Below, one piece after another: positions 1 through 11,200 of a DNA stretch of 64,000 bases (the first letter of the stretch is position 1; each line of letters opens with the position of its first letter). This DNA is from Orientallactaga sibirica. Lineage: Eukaryota > Chordata > Mammalia > Rodentia > Dipodidae. A program made the position numbers and the translations under genes. The notes below the pieces were generated by a model that was given only the letters and a program-made list of their open reading frames with translations, ran no database searches and was not told the DNA's origin. The stretch lies in contig JAEOAD010000031.1 of the NCBI GenBank assembly GCA_036365145.1, positions 7,226,001 to 7,290,000 of the forward strand. Direction: 5' to 3'.

Positions 1-1167
1 GGTCCATGGGTTACTATGGTCCAGTGGAAATATTGTCCCCTGGGCAGTAAGAAGACTCTATCCTCTTTCCCTATGAGGACCCACAATGTCCTAAGGTTGT
101 GGTTCCTAAGGACTGACTCCGATAAGGAGAAGGATGGGCTGACGGCTACTCTAGCTCCTATTTATACATACATAGACACCTACACACTGCATATGTGCCA
201 AATATGTAGCATGTCCATCATAGTGTAATATATGTGATGTTTTCATTTGCATGTATACTAATGTACACAAATACAGAATCCTTCTTTGTGATATAAAGGC
301 CACTGAGGGGATGAGGAAATGGCTGAGTGGGTAAAACACTTGTTATTAAAGCATGAAGGCCTGAGTTTGGATCTCCAGCACCCACATAAAAGTTGTGTGT
401 GTAACTATGAGTTTGAGACGACCCTGAGGCTACATAGTGGATTCCAAGTTAGCCTGGGCTATAGTGAGACACTACCTCCAAAAAAAAAAGTAAAGTAAGG
501 TGGAGAATGATTGAGGAGACATGCAACATCAAGTGCTGGTACACACACACAGTTATACGCATATGAATATGTGCACATACGCATGCATATCACACACGTA
601 CATACATGTAAAAATTTTTAAAAATGCCACAGAGGCTTGGAGCCTATCAGGGTTAACTGGTAAACCTGGTCTAAAGTTAGGATAGAACCCAAATGACACT
701 TTTGAGTTTTTGCACTGTGTAGGTTTTAGCCCTGCAAAAAAATAAATATTTGGACTTAAATGTCACCAGCAGATTCACTCAGTTATTTCACAGTCACTTG
801 GGGACAAAGTAGACAAGCAGACTTTCTGACACTATCTAAATGGTGTCAGGCTGTCTCCCTGAGCCAAGTACAGAACACACGTTTAAGTGCCCGTGGGGTG
901 TAACTCCCTGTAACGACAGTTGCCAGTCGTCTGAAGTGCAGGCTGGGTGCACAGTCTAATGCTGAGGGCTTGCTTTATTCACATCTATGTCACTGGTACT
1001 CCTCTCACTTCCGAGACGAGGCTCAGAGAAGTTCAGAATCTTACCTTAGCCTGCCCAGCTGAGCTTTGAGCTCTAAAGCTAAGCTCCATTTGGCTCCTCC
1101 CGGCCTATGCTTTCATGCACTGTGAACTGCCCAAACATACTCAAAGGAAAGACAAGCCCAACAATAC
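1..1167 (-). other. ACAN: ACAN intron 12 (5' part)
   Basis: No EGF-like, lectin or Sushi exon is seen in this piece, so the next exon lies beyond the window. It contains an old SINE at about 305-490 and a degenerate CA/TG stretch at about 538-610. The rest looks unique and without recognisable features. Confidence 0.8.
305..490 (+). mobile_element. Old B2/B1-like SINE
   Basis: AATGGCTGAGTGGGTAAAAC and GATCTCCAGCACCCACAT are a degenerate tRNA-like head; CTACATAGTGGATTCCAAGT and GCCTGGGCTATAGTGAGACA are B1-like; ends in A10. Confidence 0.7.
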
Positions 1168-4100
1168 CTGAGTCAGTTGACTCTGCTTCACCTGACCCTT
1201 GCGGAGGAGTCAGGATGGAGGTGGCTGTTTCCCCTGTTTGGGTCTCTTCTCCTGAGTGTGAGGGGCGTGAGGACTCGATTTCTCCATACGCCTCTGCAGG
1301 GTGCTGGGTCTGCTGGGCCCACTCGGTCTCTGGGATGCTGGTACTGATGATGACCTCTAACCCCGAGGAGTGACCAGACAGGTCTCCACTGATTTCAGTC
1401 CTGTCTCCCGACGCCATAGGAGATGCAGAAAACATGCTGGATGCCTCTGTACCTACAGGGTAGGTGGTGGTGGACTCTCCACTCACTTCCAGGACAGCGG
1501 ACCCTTCCCCGCTGCCTTCTGGAAGAGTCCGTGTGGTGCCATTCACCCCCAGGTCTGAGGTTCTCTCTAGGTCCAGCTCAGGGAAGGCAGAGGTGGTTCC
1601 ATGTAGATCTGGAGACCCGGACAGTTCCCCACTGGCCTCAGGGGTGGTGGGTATTCCCACCCCAGTTTCAGGGTAAGCAGAGGACTCACTGCTGACTTCT
1701 GGAACGGAGGATGCTTGTACTTCAGGCCCAGAGAATGTAGATATAGCTCCACTGATGTCCCCAGATGCTGAGGTCTCACCACTGGCCTCAAAGTGGTGGG
1801 GTATGTGTGTCACAGGGGGTCTTTGGCTGAGTTCTTGGGAAACAGTTGGTTCTGTCACACTCTTTACTAACTCTGAAGTGATTAAAGTGACTTCTGGAAG
1901 CCCTGAGGCCTCCCCACTGGTGCTTGTGGCCGTTGCAAAGTCTCCACTTACATCAGCAGTGCTGGAAAAGTCCCCACTAAAATAGGGAGTGCTTGGCTCT
2001 GCGCTGGGTTCTATCAGCCCAGATTGTGGCCTGCTTACATGCAAAGATCCAGAATGTTCTCCAGACATGTCTGGCACTCCAGAATGGGTACCACTGTCTT
2101 CCCAAATGCCTGAAGGCCCTTCTCCAACTTCTTGGGCTGTTGGAGCCTGGGTAACAGATTCCACCCAAGTTCTGTCTACAAGAGACACAGTGGGGAGACC
2201 GGAGGGGAGTCCACTGCCATCGTATGCTCCTGAGGGCAGGCTGCTCCCAACCTCGGTCCCAGAGAATTCTCCACTGACCTCAGTTATTCCACTTGGGAGG
2301 CCACTAAATTCTGGAGTCTGGGATGTAAACCCACTGGAATCGATGGTTCCAGAAGATTGTCCACTGATATCCACTGTCCCAGATGTGCTGGTTAGTTCTG
2401 TCTCCCCGGAAGGAAGGCCGCTGAGTTCCACAGACCCTAAGCCTTCTTCTTCTTTAAATGTGGTAGGGGTTACTTCAACCAAACTGGTGTCCACAAATAT
2501 AATGCTAGATGACTCTCCACTGCCACTGGTGATGCCAGAAGCCAGGTCAAGGATTCTGGGTGTTGTTCCACTGAACCCTGGCAACCCCGAGGGCTGCCCA
2601 CTGACATCAGGAACCCCAGAAACTTCTCCACTCAGGTCAGTTATGCCAAAGGGTTTGACACTGCTAAAAAGAACTCCAGATGCTTCTCCACTGACATCTG
2701 GTTGTCCAGAGGACAGTCCACTAAGTTCGGTCACTCCAGATGTCACTCCACTGGTGTCAGGAAATCCTGATGGTGTCCCACTAACTTCAAGAATCCCAAA
2801 TGTTTCCCCACTGATGTCAGGAGACCCAGATGCTTGGCCACTGAGCTCAGTTCCTGAAGGGAGACCACTGGCACTTCCACTACTGTCCAACTCACCCAAG
2901 GGCAGTCCTGATACTTCTCCTGCTCCACTCATGCCAATGGTTCCCCTCCCTTCCAGTTCACTGGCTGTGGTGGCTGTGACCACTTCTACCAATGTACTGT
3001 CCACTAGGGAGACAGTTGGGAACCCAGATGGAAGTCCACTAAAGTCAGGCAGGCCAGATGATAGGCCAATTCCAGAATACTCACCACTAAATCCAGAGGG
3101 AAGGCCACTTGCTTCTGGAGCTTGTTCACTTCCCAGAGTTCCAGAAGGCAGCCTGCCAAAATCTAAGGCTCCAGAAGCAGACCCCTCCAAGTCATCTTTT
3201 CCAGAAGGTAACCCACCAGAAGCTGAGGTCTCTAGACTCTCTCTTCCAGAAGAAAGTCCACTGAGGTCATCTCCTATTCCAGAAATAGAGGTCTCTAGAC
3301 TTTCGCCTCCAGAAGGAAGCCTGCTGACGTCCTCCACTCCAGAGGCAGAAGTGTCTAGACCTTCACCTCCAGAAGGAAGTCCGCTGATGTCCTCCACTCC
3401 AGAGGCAGAGCTGTCTAGACCTTCACCTCCAGAAGGAAGCCCACTGACATCCTCCACTCCAGAGGCAGAGCTGTCTAGACCTTCACCTCCAGAAGGAAGT
3501 CTGCTGACATCCTCCACTCCAGAGGCAGAAGTCTCTAGACCTTCACCTCCAGAAGGAAGCCCGCTGACGTCCTCCACTCCAGAGGCAGAAGTCTCTAGAC
3601 CTTCACCTCCAGAAGGAAGTCCGCTGACGTCCTCCACTCCAGAGGCAGAAGTGTCTAGACCTTCACCTCCAGAAGGAAGCCCGCTGACATCCTCCACTCC
3701 AGAGGCAGAAATCTCTATGCCTTCTCCTCTAGTAGGAAGCACGCTGACATCCTTTACTCCAGAAGCAGAAGTCTCTAGACCTTCACCTCCAGAAGGAAGC
3801 CCGCTGACATCCTCCACTCCAGAGGCAGAAGTCTCTATGCCTTCTCCTCTAGTAGGAAGCACGCTGACATCCTTTACTCCAGAAGCAGAAGTCTCTAGAC
3901 CTTCACCTCCAGAAGGAAGCCCGCTGACATCCTCCACTCCAGAGGCAGAAGTCTCTATGCCTTCTCCTCTAGTAGGAAGCACGCTGACATCCTCTACTCC
4001 AGAAGCAGAAGTCTCTAGACCTTCACCTCCAGAAGGAAGCCCACTGACATCCTCCACTCCAGAGGCAGAAGTCTCTAGACCTTCTCTTTCGGTAGGAATC

Positions 4101-5397
4101 TGGCTGATATCCTCTATTCCAGAGGTAGAAGTTTCTATACCTTCTGCTCCTGAAGGAAGTCCACTGAGGTCCCCTGCTCCAGAGGTAGAAGTTTCTATAC
4201 CTTCTGCTCCTGAAGGAAGTCCACTGAGTTCCCCTGCTCCAGAAGTAGAAGTTTCTATACTTTCTACTCCTGAAGGAAGTCCACTGAGGTCCCCTGCTCC
4301 AGAGGTAGAAGTTTCTATACCTTCTGCTCCTGAAGGAAGCCCACTTATGTCCCCTGCTCCAGAGGTAGAAGTTTCTATACCTTCTGCTCCTGAAGGAAGT
4401 CCACTGAGGTCCCCTGCTCCAGAGGTAGAAGTTTCTAGACCTTCTGCTCCTGAAGGAAGCCCACTGAGGTCCCCTGCTCCAGAGGTAGAAGTTTCTATAC
4501 CTTCTGCTCCTGAAGGAAGTCCACTTATGTCCCCTGCTCCAGAGGTAGAAGTTTCTAGACCTTCTGCTCCTGAAGGAAGTCCACTGAGGTCCCCTGCTCC
4601 GGAAGTAGAAGTTTCTATACCTTCTGCTCCTGAAGGAAGTCCACTGAGGTCCCCTGCTCCAGAAGTAGAAGTTTCTATACCTTCTGCTCCTGAAGGAAGT
4701 CCACTGAGGTCCCCTGCTCCAGAGGTAGAAGTTTCTAGACCTTCTGCTCCTGAAGGAAGTCCACTGAGGTCCCCTGCTCCAGAGGTAGAAGTTTCTAGAC
4801 CTTCTGCTCCTGAAGGAAGTCCACTGAGGTCCCCTGCTCCAGAAGTAGAAGTTTCTAGACCTTCTGCTCCTGAAGGAAGCCCACTGAGGTCCCCTGCTCC
4901 AGACGCAGATGTCTCTGTAGCTTCCCCTCCAGAAGGTAGCCCACTGACTTCTCCTGCTCCAGAGACAGAGACCTCCACATCTTCCCCTCCAGAGGGTAGC
5001 TTGCCAACTGTGGGCGTATGGGACCAGTCAATTCTGTCTCCATCTCCTGAGGCCAGTCCACTTCCCAGGGGCAGGCCTGTGCCCTCAGTAGGACTGAGGC
5101 CACTAGAGTCAAGGTCACCAGAGAAAAATCCACTGGCACTGCCTCCTGATATCTGTCCACTGGAGTCAAAGTGTCCTGACACTTCTCCACTGCCTGTGAA
5201 GTTTCTACTGACATCAGGGGCCACAGATGCCTCCCCAGAGCCCAACAGCTCTGTCTCCCTTGGCACAGCTGGTGAAAGTGTGTGTGGTTCCTCTGAGGGG
5301 GAAGGCACTTCTGAGGCCAAGGGCTCTGTGGTGACAGAAAGGACTTCAGTGTGGTCTTCTGCTGTTGGGCTAGTGGGAGGCCACGTGGGAGGGATCC
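1168..5397 (-). CDS. ACAN: ACAN exon 12: giant KS/CS1/CS2 glycosaminoglycan-attachment exon
   Basis: This 4230-bp exon (1410 codons, phase 1 to phase 1) encodes residues 757-2166. In order it holds: a short remnant of the KS hexapeptide region; an acidic Ser-Gly-rich lead-in; about 29 tandem 20-residue CS1 units (about 4990-3250); then CS2 with longer, diverged repeats marked by the VSLVD motif. Ser-Gly pairs throughout are xylosylation sites for chondroitin sulphate. Four CS2 aggrecanase motifs are recognisable. The acceptor is ctttcctccag|GGATCC and the donor CTCAG|gtattg. The open frame runs on to a stop at 1079, but the codons after 1168 are intron and do not resemble any aggrecan. Confidence 0.96.
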
Positions 5398-8180
5398 CTG
5401 GAGGAAAGGAGGAAGCCAAGGTGAGGTATGGGGAACTCTGTTCAATTTCAAGCTCATCCATGGAACAGAACTCACTTCTACAGTAATTCAGATTCTAATA
5501 AATATGCTACATGTCTTGGCGAAGGGGGCAGAAAGGAGGGAGGGGAGGGACAAAAGCAGGAAAGAGAGTGAAGGAGGTAGAAGAATGGAGGAAGGAAAGA
5601 TAGAGGGAAGGAAAAGGAGGAAGCTCCTTGTATAACTTTCAGGGCCATAGGCTATATAGATGGTGCTCTGTGTAACTTCCAGGGCCACCATCATAGGCCC
5701 CCTGGATGTGGAGCCATCACTGAAGGTAACAAGGTCACCCTTAGGTACTTCCATATTATGTCCAGTGGAGCAGCATCCCCGGCATTCCCTAGAGCAATTT
5801 CCCAGCTCACTCTGATGCGGAAGCTGGGGAGGAGGGTTGGGTGCTGTTTCTATAAGCCCTCCTAGTGAAGCAGATGCTGGGGGAGGGGAGCAACCCATTT
5901 CCAGGCCAGGAAGGCCAGGTGGTGTTATTTGTAAACATGTGCTAATTTTCATTCTGGAAGCCCTATTACAGAGAATCTGAAAAACAGAGAAGAAGAAGAA
6001 AAACAAAACAAAACAAAACAAAACAAAACCAAACCCTTCCTATTCTAAACATGGTTACATTCTTTCCTTTTTGCCTTGTTTCCTTTGGCATTTTGAAAAC
6101 AATTTAGATGCCCACCAACAGACGGCTGGGTGATGAAAATGTGGTACATATACACAATGGGATTTTACTCAGCAGTAAAGAAAAATGAAATGATGAAATT
6201 TGCAGGAAAATGGATGGATCTGGAAAGAATTGTAATTAAGGGAGATGACCCGAACTCAGAAAGACCAATCCTCATGTTCTCTCTCATTTGTGGATCCTAG
6301 CTTGGAATATCTATATGTATACAAATAACATGGGAGCGAACGGGGTGTAAAACCTAAAAAGCTAGAAAGGTGACCCAGAGGGGGTAAAAAGAGATGATGA
6401 TGATGAAGGGGTATGAGGAAGATCAAAAAGATGCATGTGACATTTGGCAAAAAGGTGTGGGGAGGATGCTGGGGGGAAGCAGGAGAGTGGAGGGAGGAGA
6501 ATCAACTATAAAAAACAGTTTTGGAAAATGCCATAATATCTAAAACTCTATGCTAATTAGAGATAAAACTAAAAAGAATTAAATAGGGGTGGGGACATGG
6601 TTCACTGGGTAAGCATGAGGGCCTGAGTTTGATCCTCAGTGTCCATGTAAAAAGCCAGGCATGGCCATGCACCCAGTCTTATGAGGGGTGAGATAGGAGA
6701 ATCACTGGGCTCAGTGGTCAGCCATTCTGACTGAAAATGCCAGCTCCAGGTTCAGAGAAAGACCGTCACAAAGAAACAATGAGAAAGAACAACAGAAGAC
6801 AGGAATATTCTCCTCTGGCCTCCACATACATGTGCTTACACTATACACTATATACACTTTTTAGACTATACATACACATACCACACATGCTATACACTTA
6901 CTAAAAATAAAAGTAATAGGGGCTGAAGAGATGGCTTAGTGGTTAAGGCATTTGCCTGCAAAGCCAAAGGATCCAGGTTCGACTCTCCAGGACCCACGTA
7001 AGCCAGATGTACAAGGTGGTGCATGCATTTGGAGTTCGTTTGCAGTGGCTGGAGGCCCTGGCATGCTCATTCTCTCTCTCTCTCTCTCTCTGACTCTTTC
7101 TCTCAAATAAATAAATAAGATATATTTTTTAAAAAGAAATAAATACAGCAATTTCTAGCAGGGCCTGGTAGTTCAGGACTGTAATCCCAGCTACTGGGGA
7201 GACTAAGGATGGAGGATTGTAAATTCAAGGTCTACTTGAGCTACAGAGTAAGTTCAAAACCAGCCTGACATAGCTCAGTGGTAGAGCACTTGCCTAGCAT
7301 GTGCTAGGTCCTGGGTTCAATCTCCAGTCCTGAAAGCAAAACCACAAACAACAACAAAATAAGAAGAAATACCACCACTACCAAAACAAAACAAAACAAA
7401 ATCCACATACGAACCCCAAAACAACCTAGTAAGGTTCTGAACCTTGCATATACTTTGAGGAAAAGATACATTTGAGCACTTGGAATGAGGGAGGCTCTGG
7501 AACACAGGCACACAGTCTGCTCTTGCTTAGAGGGGATTCTTGGAGGGCACAGGGAGGGAAGTATAGCAGTGATGTATACTAGATGATTTTGGTGAGACCC
7601 AGGAAAATAATTCTTCTGTCTTTCCCTCCCTCCCTTCCTCCCCCCTCTCTTTCTCCCTCCCTGCCTCCCTGCCTCCCTTTCTTCCTTTCATTTCTCTCTC
7701 TCTCTCTCTCTGTGTATGTGCATGTGGAGGCCAGAGGACAATCCTGGGTGTTGTTTCAGGAGCACCATCCACTTTTTTTTTTTTTTTTTGAGACAGGGTC
7801 TCACCAAGTACACTGACTAGTGAGCCCCAGCATTCTCCTATCGCTGTCTCCCCAGTGCTGGGACTACAAGCATGCGTCACCACATCTGGCATTTTCTTAT
7901 GGTTACTGGGGATCAAACTCAAGTCCTTCTGTTTGCACAGTAAACATTTTGCTAACTGAGCCATCTCCCCAACCCCCCAAACATTCTAATTCAATATTTA
8001 TGCACCCTGAAGCATATTTAAATCAGAAACACAAATATGCCCATAAATAGAGACGACCATTTACAGTCATGATAGAATAATTCTCTTTTAAATAAATTTA
8101 AGCTTCCTTCCTTCCTTCCTTCCTTCCTTCCTTCCTTCCTTCCTTCCTTCCTTCCTTCCTTCCCTCTTTTTTCTTCCTTC

Positions 8181-8220
<40 letters not shown>

Positions 8221-11200
8221 TTTCTTTCTTCTTTCTTTCTTTCTTTTTCTTTCTTTTCGAGGTAGCGTCTCACTCTGGCCCAGGCTGACCTGGAATTCAC
8301 TCTGTATTCTCAGGGTAGCCTTGAAATCACGGCGCTCCTCCTACCTCTGCCTCCTGAGTGCTGGGATTAAAGGCGTGTGCTACCACACCCTGCCTAAATT
8401 TCTTTTTTTAAAGCAAGTCAGTTGAAAGCAAAGAGATGGAATGGGGGCTGGAGAGATGGCTTAGCAGTTAAGGCGTCTGCCTGCAAAGCCAAAGGACCCA
8501 GGTTTGATTCCCCAGGACTCACATAAGCCACATGCACAAGGTGGCGCATATGTCTGGAGTTCATTTGCAGCAGCTTGAGGACCTGGCACACCCATTTTCT
8601 ATCTTTCTCTCTCCCTTTCTGCCTCCCCCCTCAAATAAATAAAGAAAAGAAAATATTTTTTAAAGGGAGATGTGGATGAACAAGATGATCTGAGCTGTGA
8701 CTGAGGTAGGCAAGGTGGTCAGGAACTGAGGACACATGTCTTCAGGCCTCTGGAGCACTTTCCCACGGAGAACTGCAGAGCCCAGTACCAAAGCCACATT
8801 CTCTGCAAAGGGCCAAGGACAGGGCCACAGGCAGGCAGGCCTAGATACTGGGCAAGGTTTGGCCGGATCCCATGTGCTTTGCTGAGGTGTCCTCCCCTTT
8901 TGGCAGCGAGAGTGGCCAGGCCTCTCATTTCCAGTGCCCAGAGGAGCCTCTGGCACGACTGCTAAATTGCTTGACAGCCGCAAGCCAAATGCACGGCTGA
9001 ATGAGTTAGCAGGCATTTTGCTCATCCTTCTCGAAGCCACCATCTCTGACAAGGTTTAGGGACTGTTACTTTCATACTCGAAGTCCTCCCTGAAGGAATC
9101 CTGACAGAACTCAGGAAGTTCTGGCTGGGGAGGCCAGAGGGAAAGACAGAGAGAAAGGGTACGATCTGACTTCTAACCATCACTCCTTCCTGGTTCTTTC
9201 ATTTCTATCACAGGGGATGGAAAAGGGCTGGAGGGGTCCGTGTAGGAGGATAGAGTCATGGTGGGGGGGAGCCTATGATCATCCTAGGGTTGAGATTAGG
9301 GGCATGTCCCAGAGTAAAAAGGAAATAGTGACTGTGTGAGGGTTAGAGTGTTTTATAAACAAGACTCACTCTGGGGCAGCTCTTACAGGTCAGCTGGAGT
9401 GACCAAAGTTGACCCAACAGCACAGGGCCAGACAATGGATTCCTCCCCCCACGCCCTGCACACCGTAGACACTAGTGTGTGCATGCCTCGGCATCCAGCC
9501 ATACTCACCTGGCAGTGGGGATGTGCCCACCGGGGTGTAGGCTGGTTCCCATTCCGTCCGGTTTTCTGGTTCAGTGGTGAAGTCTGGGACTGCGGTTGTC
9601 TCCTCCCCAATGGGGACAACAGCCACGCCAGCCCCTACTTGAGTGACGATCCAGTCCTCCACGTCAGAGGGTGCAGTGGGTGTGCCACTTTCCTCTTCTC
9701 CTGGAGAGGGCGCCACTGACACACCTAAAGGGGATGTGGGTGGTGAAGTACCTCTTTTCCAACCACACCAGCCTCCTATACCCACTGTCCAGACACCATG
9801 CCTGGTGAGTGCTGACCCTTCTAGAGAGGAACTCAGGGACTCTGTGGTGCACACAGCCTGTGCGAGAGCCTTGCTGGGTCACCTCCACCCCACATCCAGG
9901 CCGGATGGGTGTTTGCTATTTGTTTGAACCACCCAATGTCACTGTGCACCCCCTGCCCCCAGTGCTTATGCCAGAGTGGTCTGGGTGTCTCTTGTCTACA
10001 GCCCGTCATATGTACCAGACACTACTTGAAAGTTTTGTGCATGTAAACTCTTTTATCTCAAAATGGTCTTATAAGATAGATGCCACTTCCATTTAACAAG
10101 GGAGAAACCGAGGCAAAGTTAGGTGACGTGCACAGGATCAGCAGCTTTAGGAGTGTCACAGCTCATCTTTGAATTCAAGATCTGGCACCAGAATCCATGC
10201 TCAATACTGCACGATGCTGCCCATCCTGGGAACAGATTTGTTCTGAGTGTGCTAGGCCCCTAAACACAAGGCTGAACTTTAAATTCCATACAGCGACCCT
10301 GGTGTTCCTTGGGGGCAGGATTCATTGAGTAGGGGTGACTTATGGTTTGGGGAAAACCAATACATTCTGAAGGTTTGGAAAGAACCACACTTCTCTATAG
10401 GTAACAAAGAGGCTGAATCTACTGAAGTCAGGAATGGGTAGCTGAGATTTACTGGGAAGTTACCTGGCTTGATTTCTATTGTCCAGAGCAGTGACCCAGT
10501 CTGAGACAAGGGTCCTTGCAACTCCTGTGGGAATGGCCTTGTTTGAGAGTTTAATTAATTAATTAATTTATTTTTTTTTTAATTTTTTTTAAAATATTTT
10601 ATTTATTTATTTGAGAGAGAGAGAGAGATACAGAAATAGACAGGTAGAGAGAGAGAGAGAATAGGCACGCCAGGGCCTCCAGCCAGTGCAAACGAACTCC
10701 AGATGCGTGTGCCCCTTGTCCATCTGGCTTACATGGGTCCTGGAGAATCGAGCCTTGAACCGGGGTCCTTAGGCTTCACAGGCAAGCGCTTAACCGCTAA
10801 GCCATCTCTCCAGCCCAGAGAGAGTTTAATTTATTAACTAACTAATTAATTAGAAAAGGATCTTCCTAATATAGTCCAATATAGCCTTGGACTCCTGAGT
10901 CCTGGGATTGCAGGCATAGCTTTTGATCCACCACACCTAGCTGAATTTTTTTTTTGATGTGTGTGTGTGTATGTTCATGTGTGGGAGTGCAGGTGCACGT
11001 GTGCAACAATATACGCATGGAGCTCAAAAGACAACTTTTGGGGTCAGCCCCTGCTTTCCACCTTGTTAGAGGCAGTTCGCTGCTGTAGATGCCAGGCTAG
11101 CTGGCTCTCGAGCTTTCAGGAAATTCTCCTGTCTCTGCCTTCAATCTTGCTGCTGTGGGCATGCTGGGTTTCAGAAGCTTCTGGCTTTGTAATGTGGGGT

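Larger units (their letters stand above)
5398..9508 (-). other. ACAN: ACAN intron 11
   Basis: About 4.1 kb holding a purine-rich tract (5522-5632), an AAAAC microsatellite near 6000-6030, a LINE-1 3' fragment, several SINEs and long pyrimidine microsatellites (7615-7715, 8103-8258). About 8660-9500 appears unique and carries no recognisable feature. Confidence 0.85.

Noticed and set aside
1079..1167. Continuation of the exon 12 frame to a stop at 1079
   Set aside because: A donor (CAG|gtattg) sits at 1168 in the phase that fits the next aggrecan exon. The tail residues do not resemble aggrecan, and a protein without G3 is not expected.
1..1167. Searched for the EGF-like or lectin exon of G3
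   Set aside because: No cysteine-rich open stretch flanked by splice sites was found on the minus strand; the exon must lie outside the window.
5398..5461. Methionine-led start of the exon 12 frame at 5461
   Set aside because: This lies upstream of a good acceptor (tttcctccag) and reads intron. The real codons continue from exon 11 in phase 1.
1989..5486. A 1165-codon open frame on the plus strand, antisense to exon 12
   Set aside because: The 60-bp CS1 repeat lacks stops in this frame, so the frame stays open by periodicity alone. The product is a low-complexity Pro/Ser/Glu repeat with no promoter, no splice signals and no known family.
5488..6021. A 177-codon minus-strand open frame in intron 11
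   Set aside because: It begins in an AAAAC microsatellite and ends in a pyrimidine tract; the translation is low-complexity with no family resemblance.
6918..7135. Possible tRNA gene, from the A and B boxes
   Set aside because: The boxes belong to a tRNA-derived SINE with a CTCT and AAATAAAT tail, found more than twenty times here; no cloverleaf can be formed along its length.
8103..8258. Regular short repeats suggestive of a repeat-spacer array
   Set aside because: These are simple TTCC/TTTC microsatellites. CRISPR arrays do not occur in mammalian nuclear DNA, and there are no spacers.
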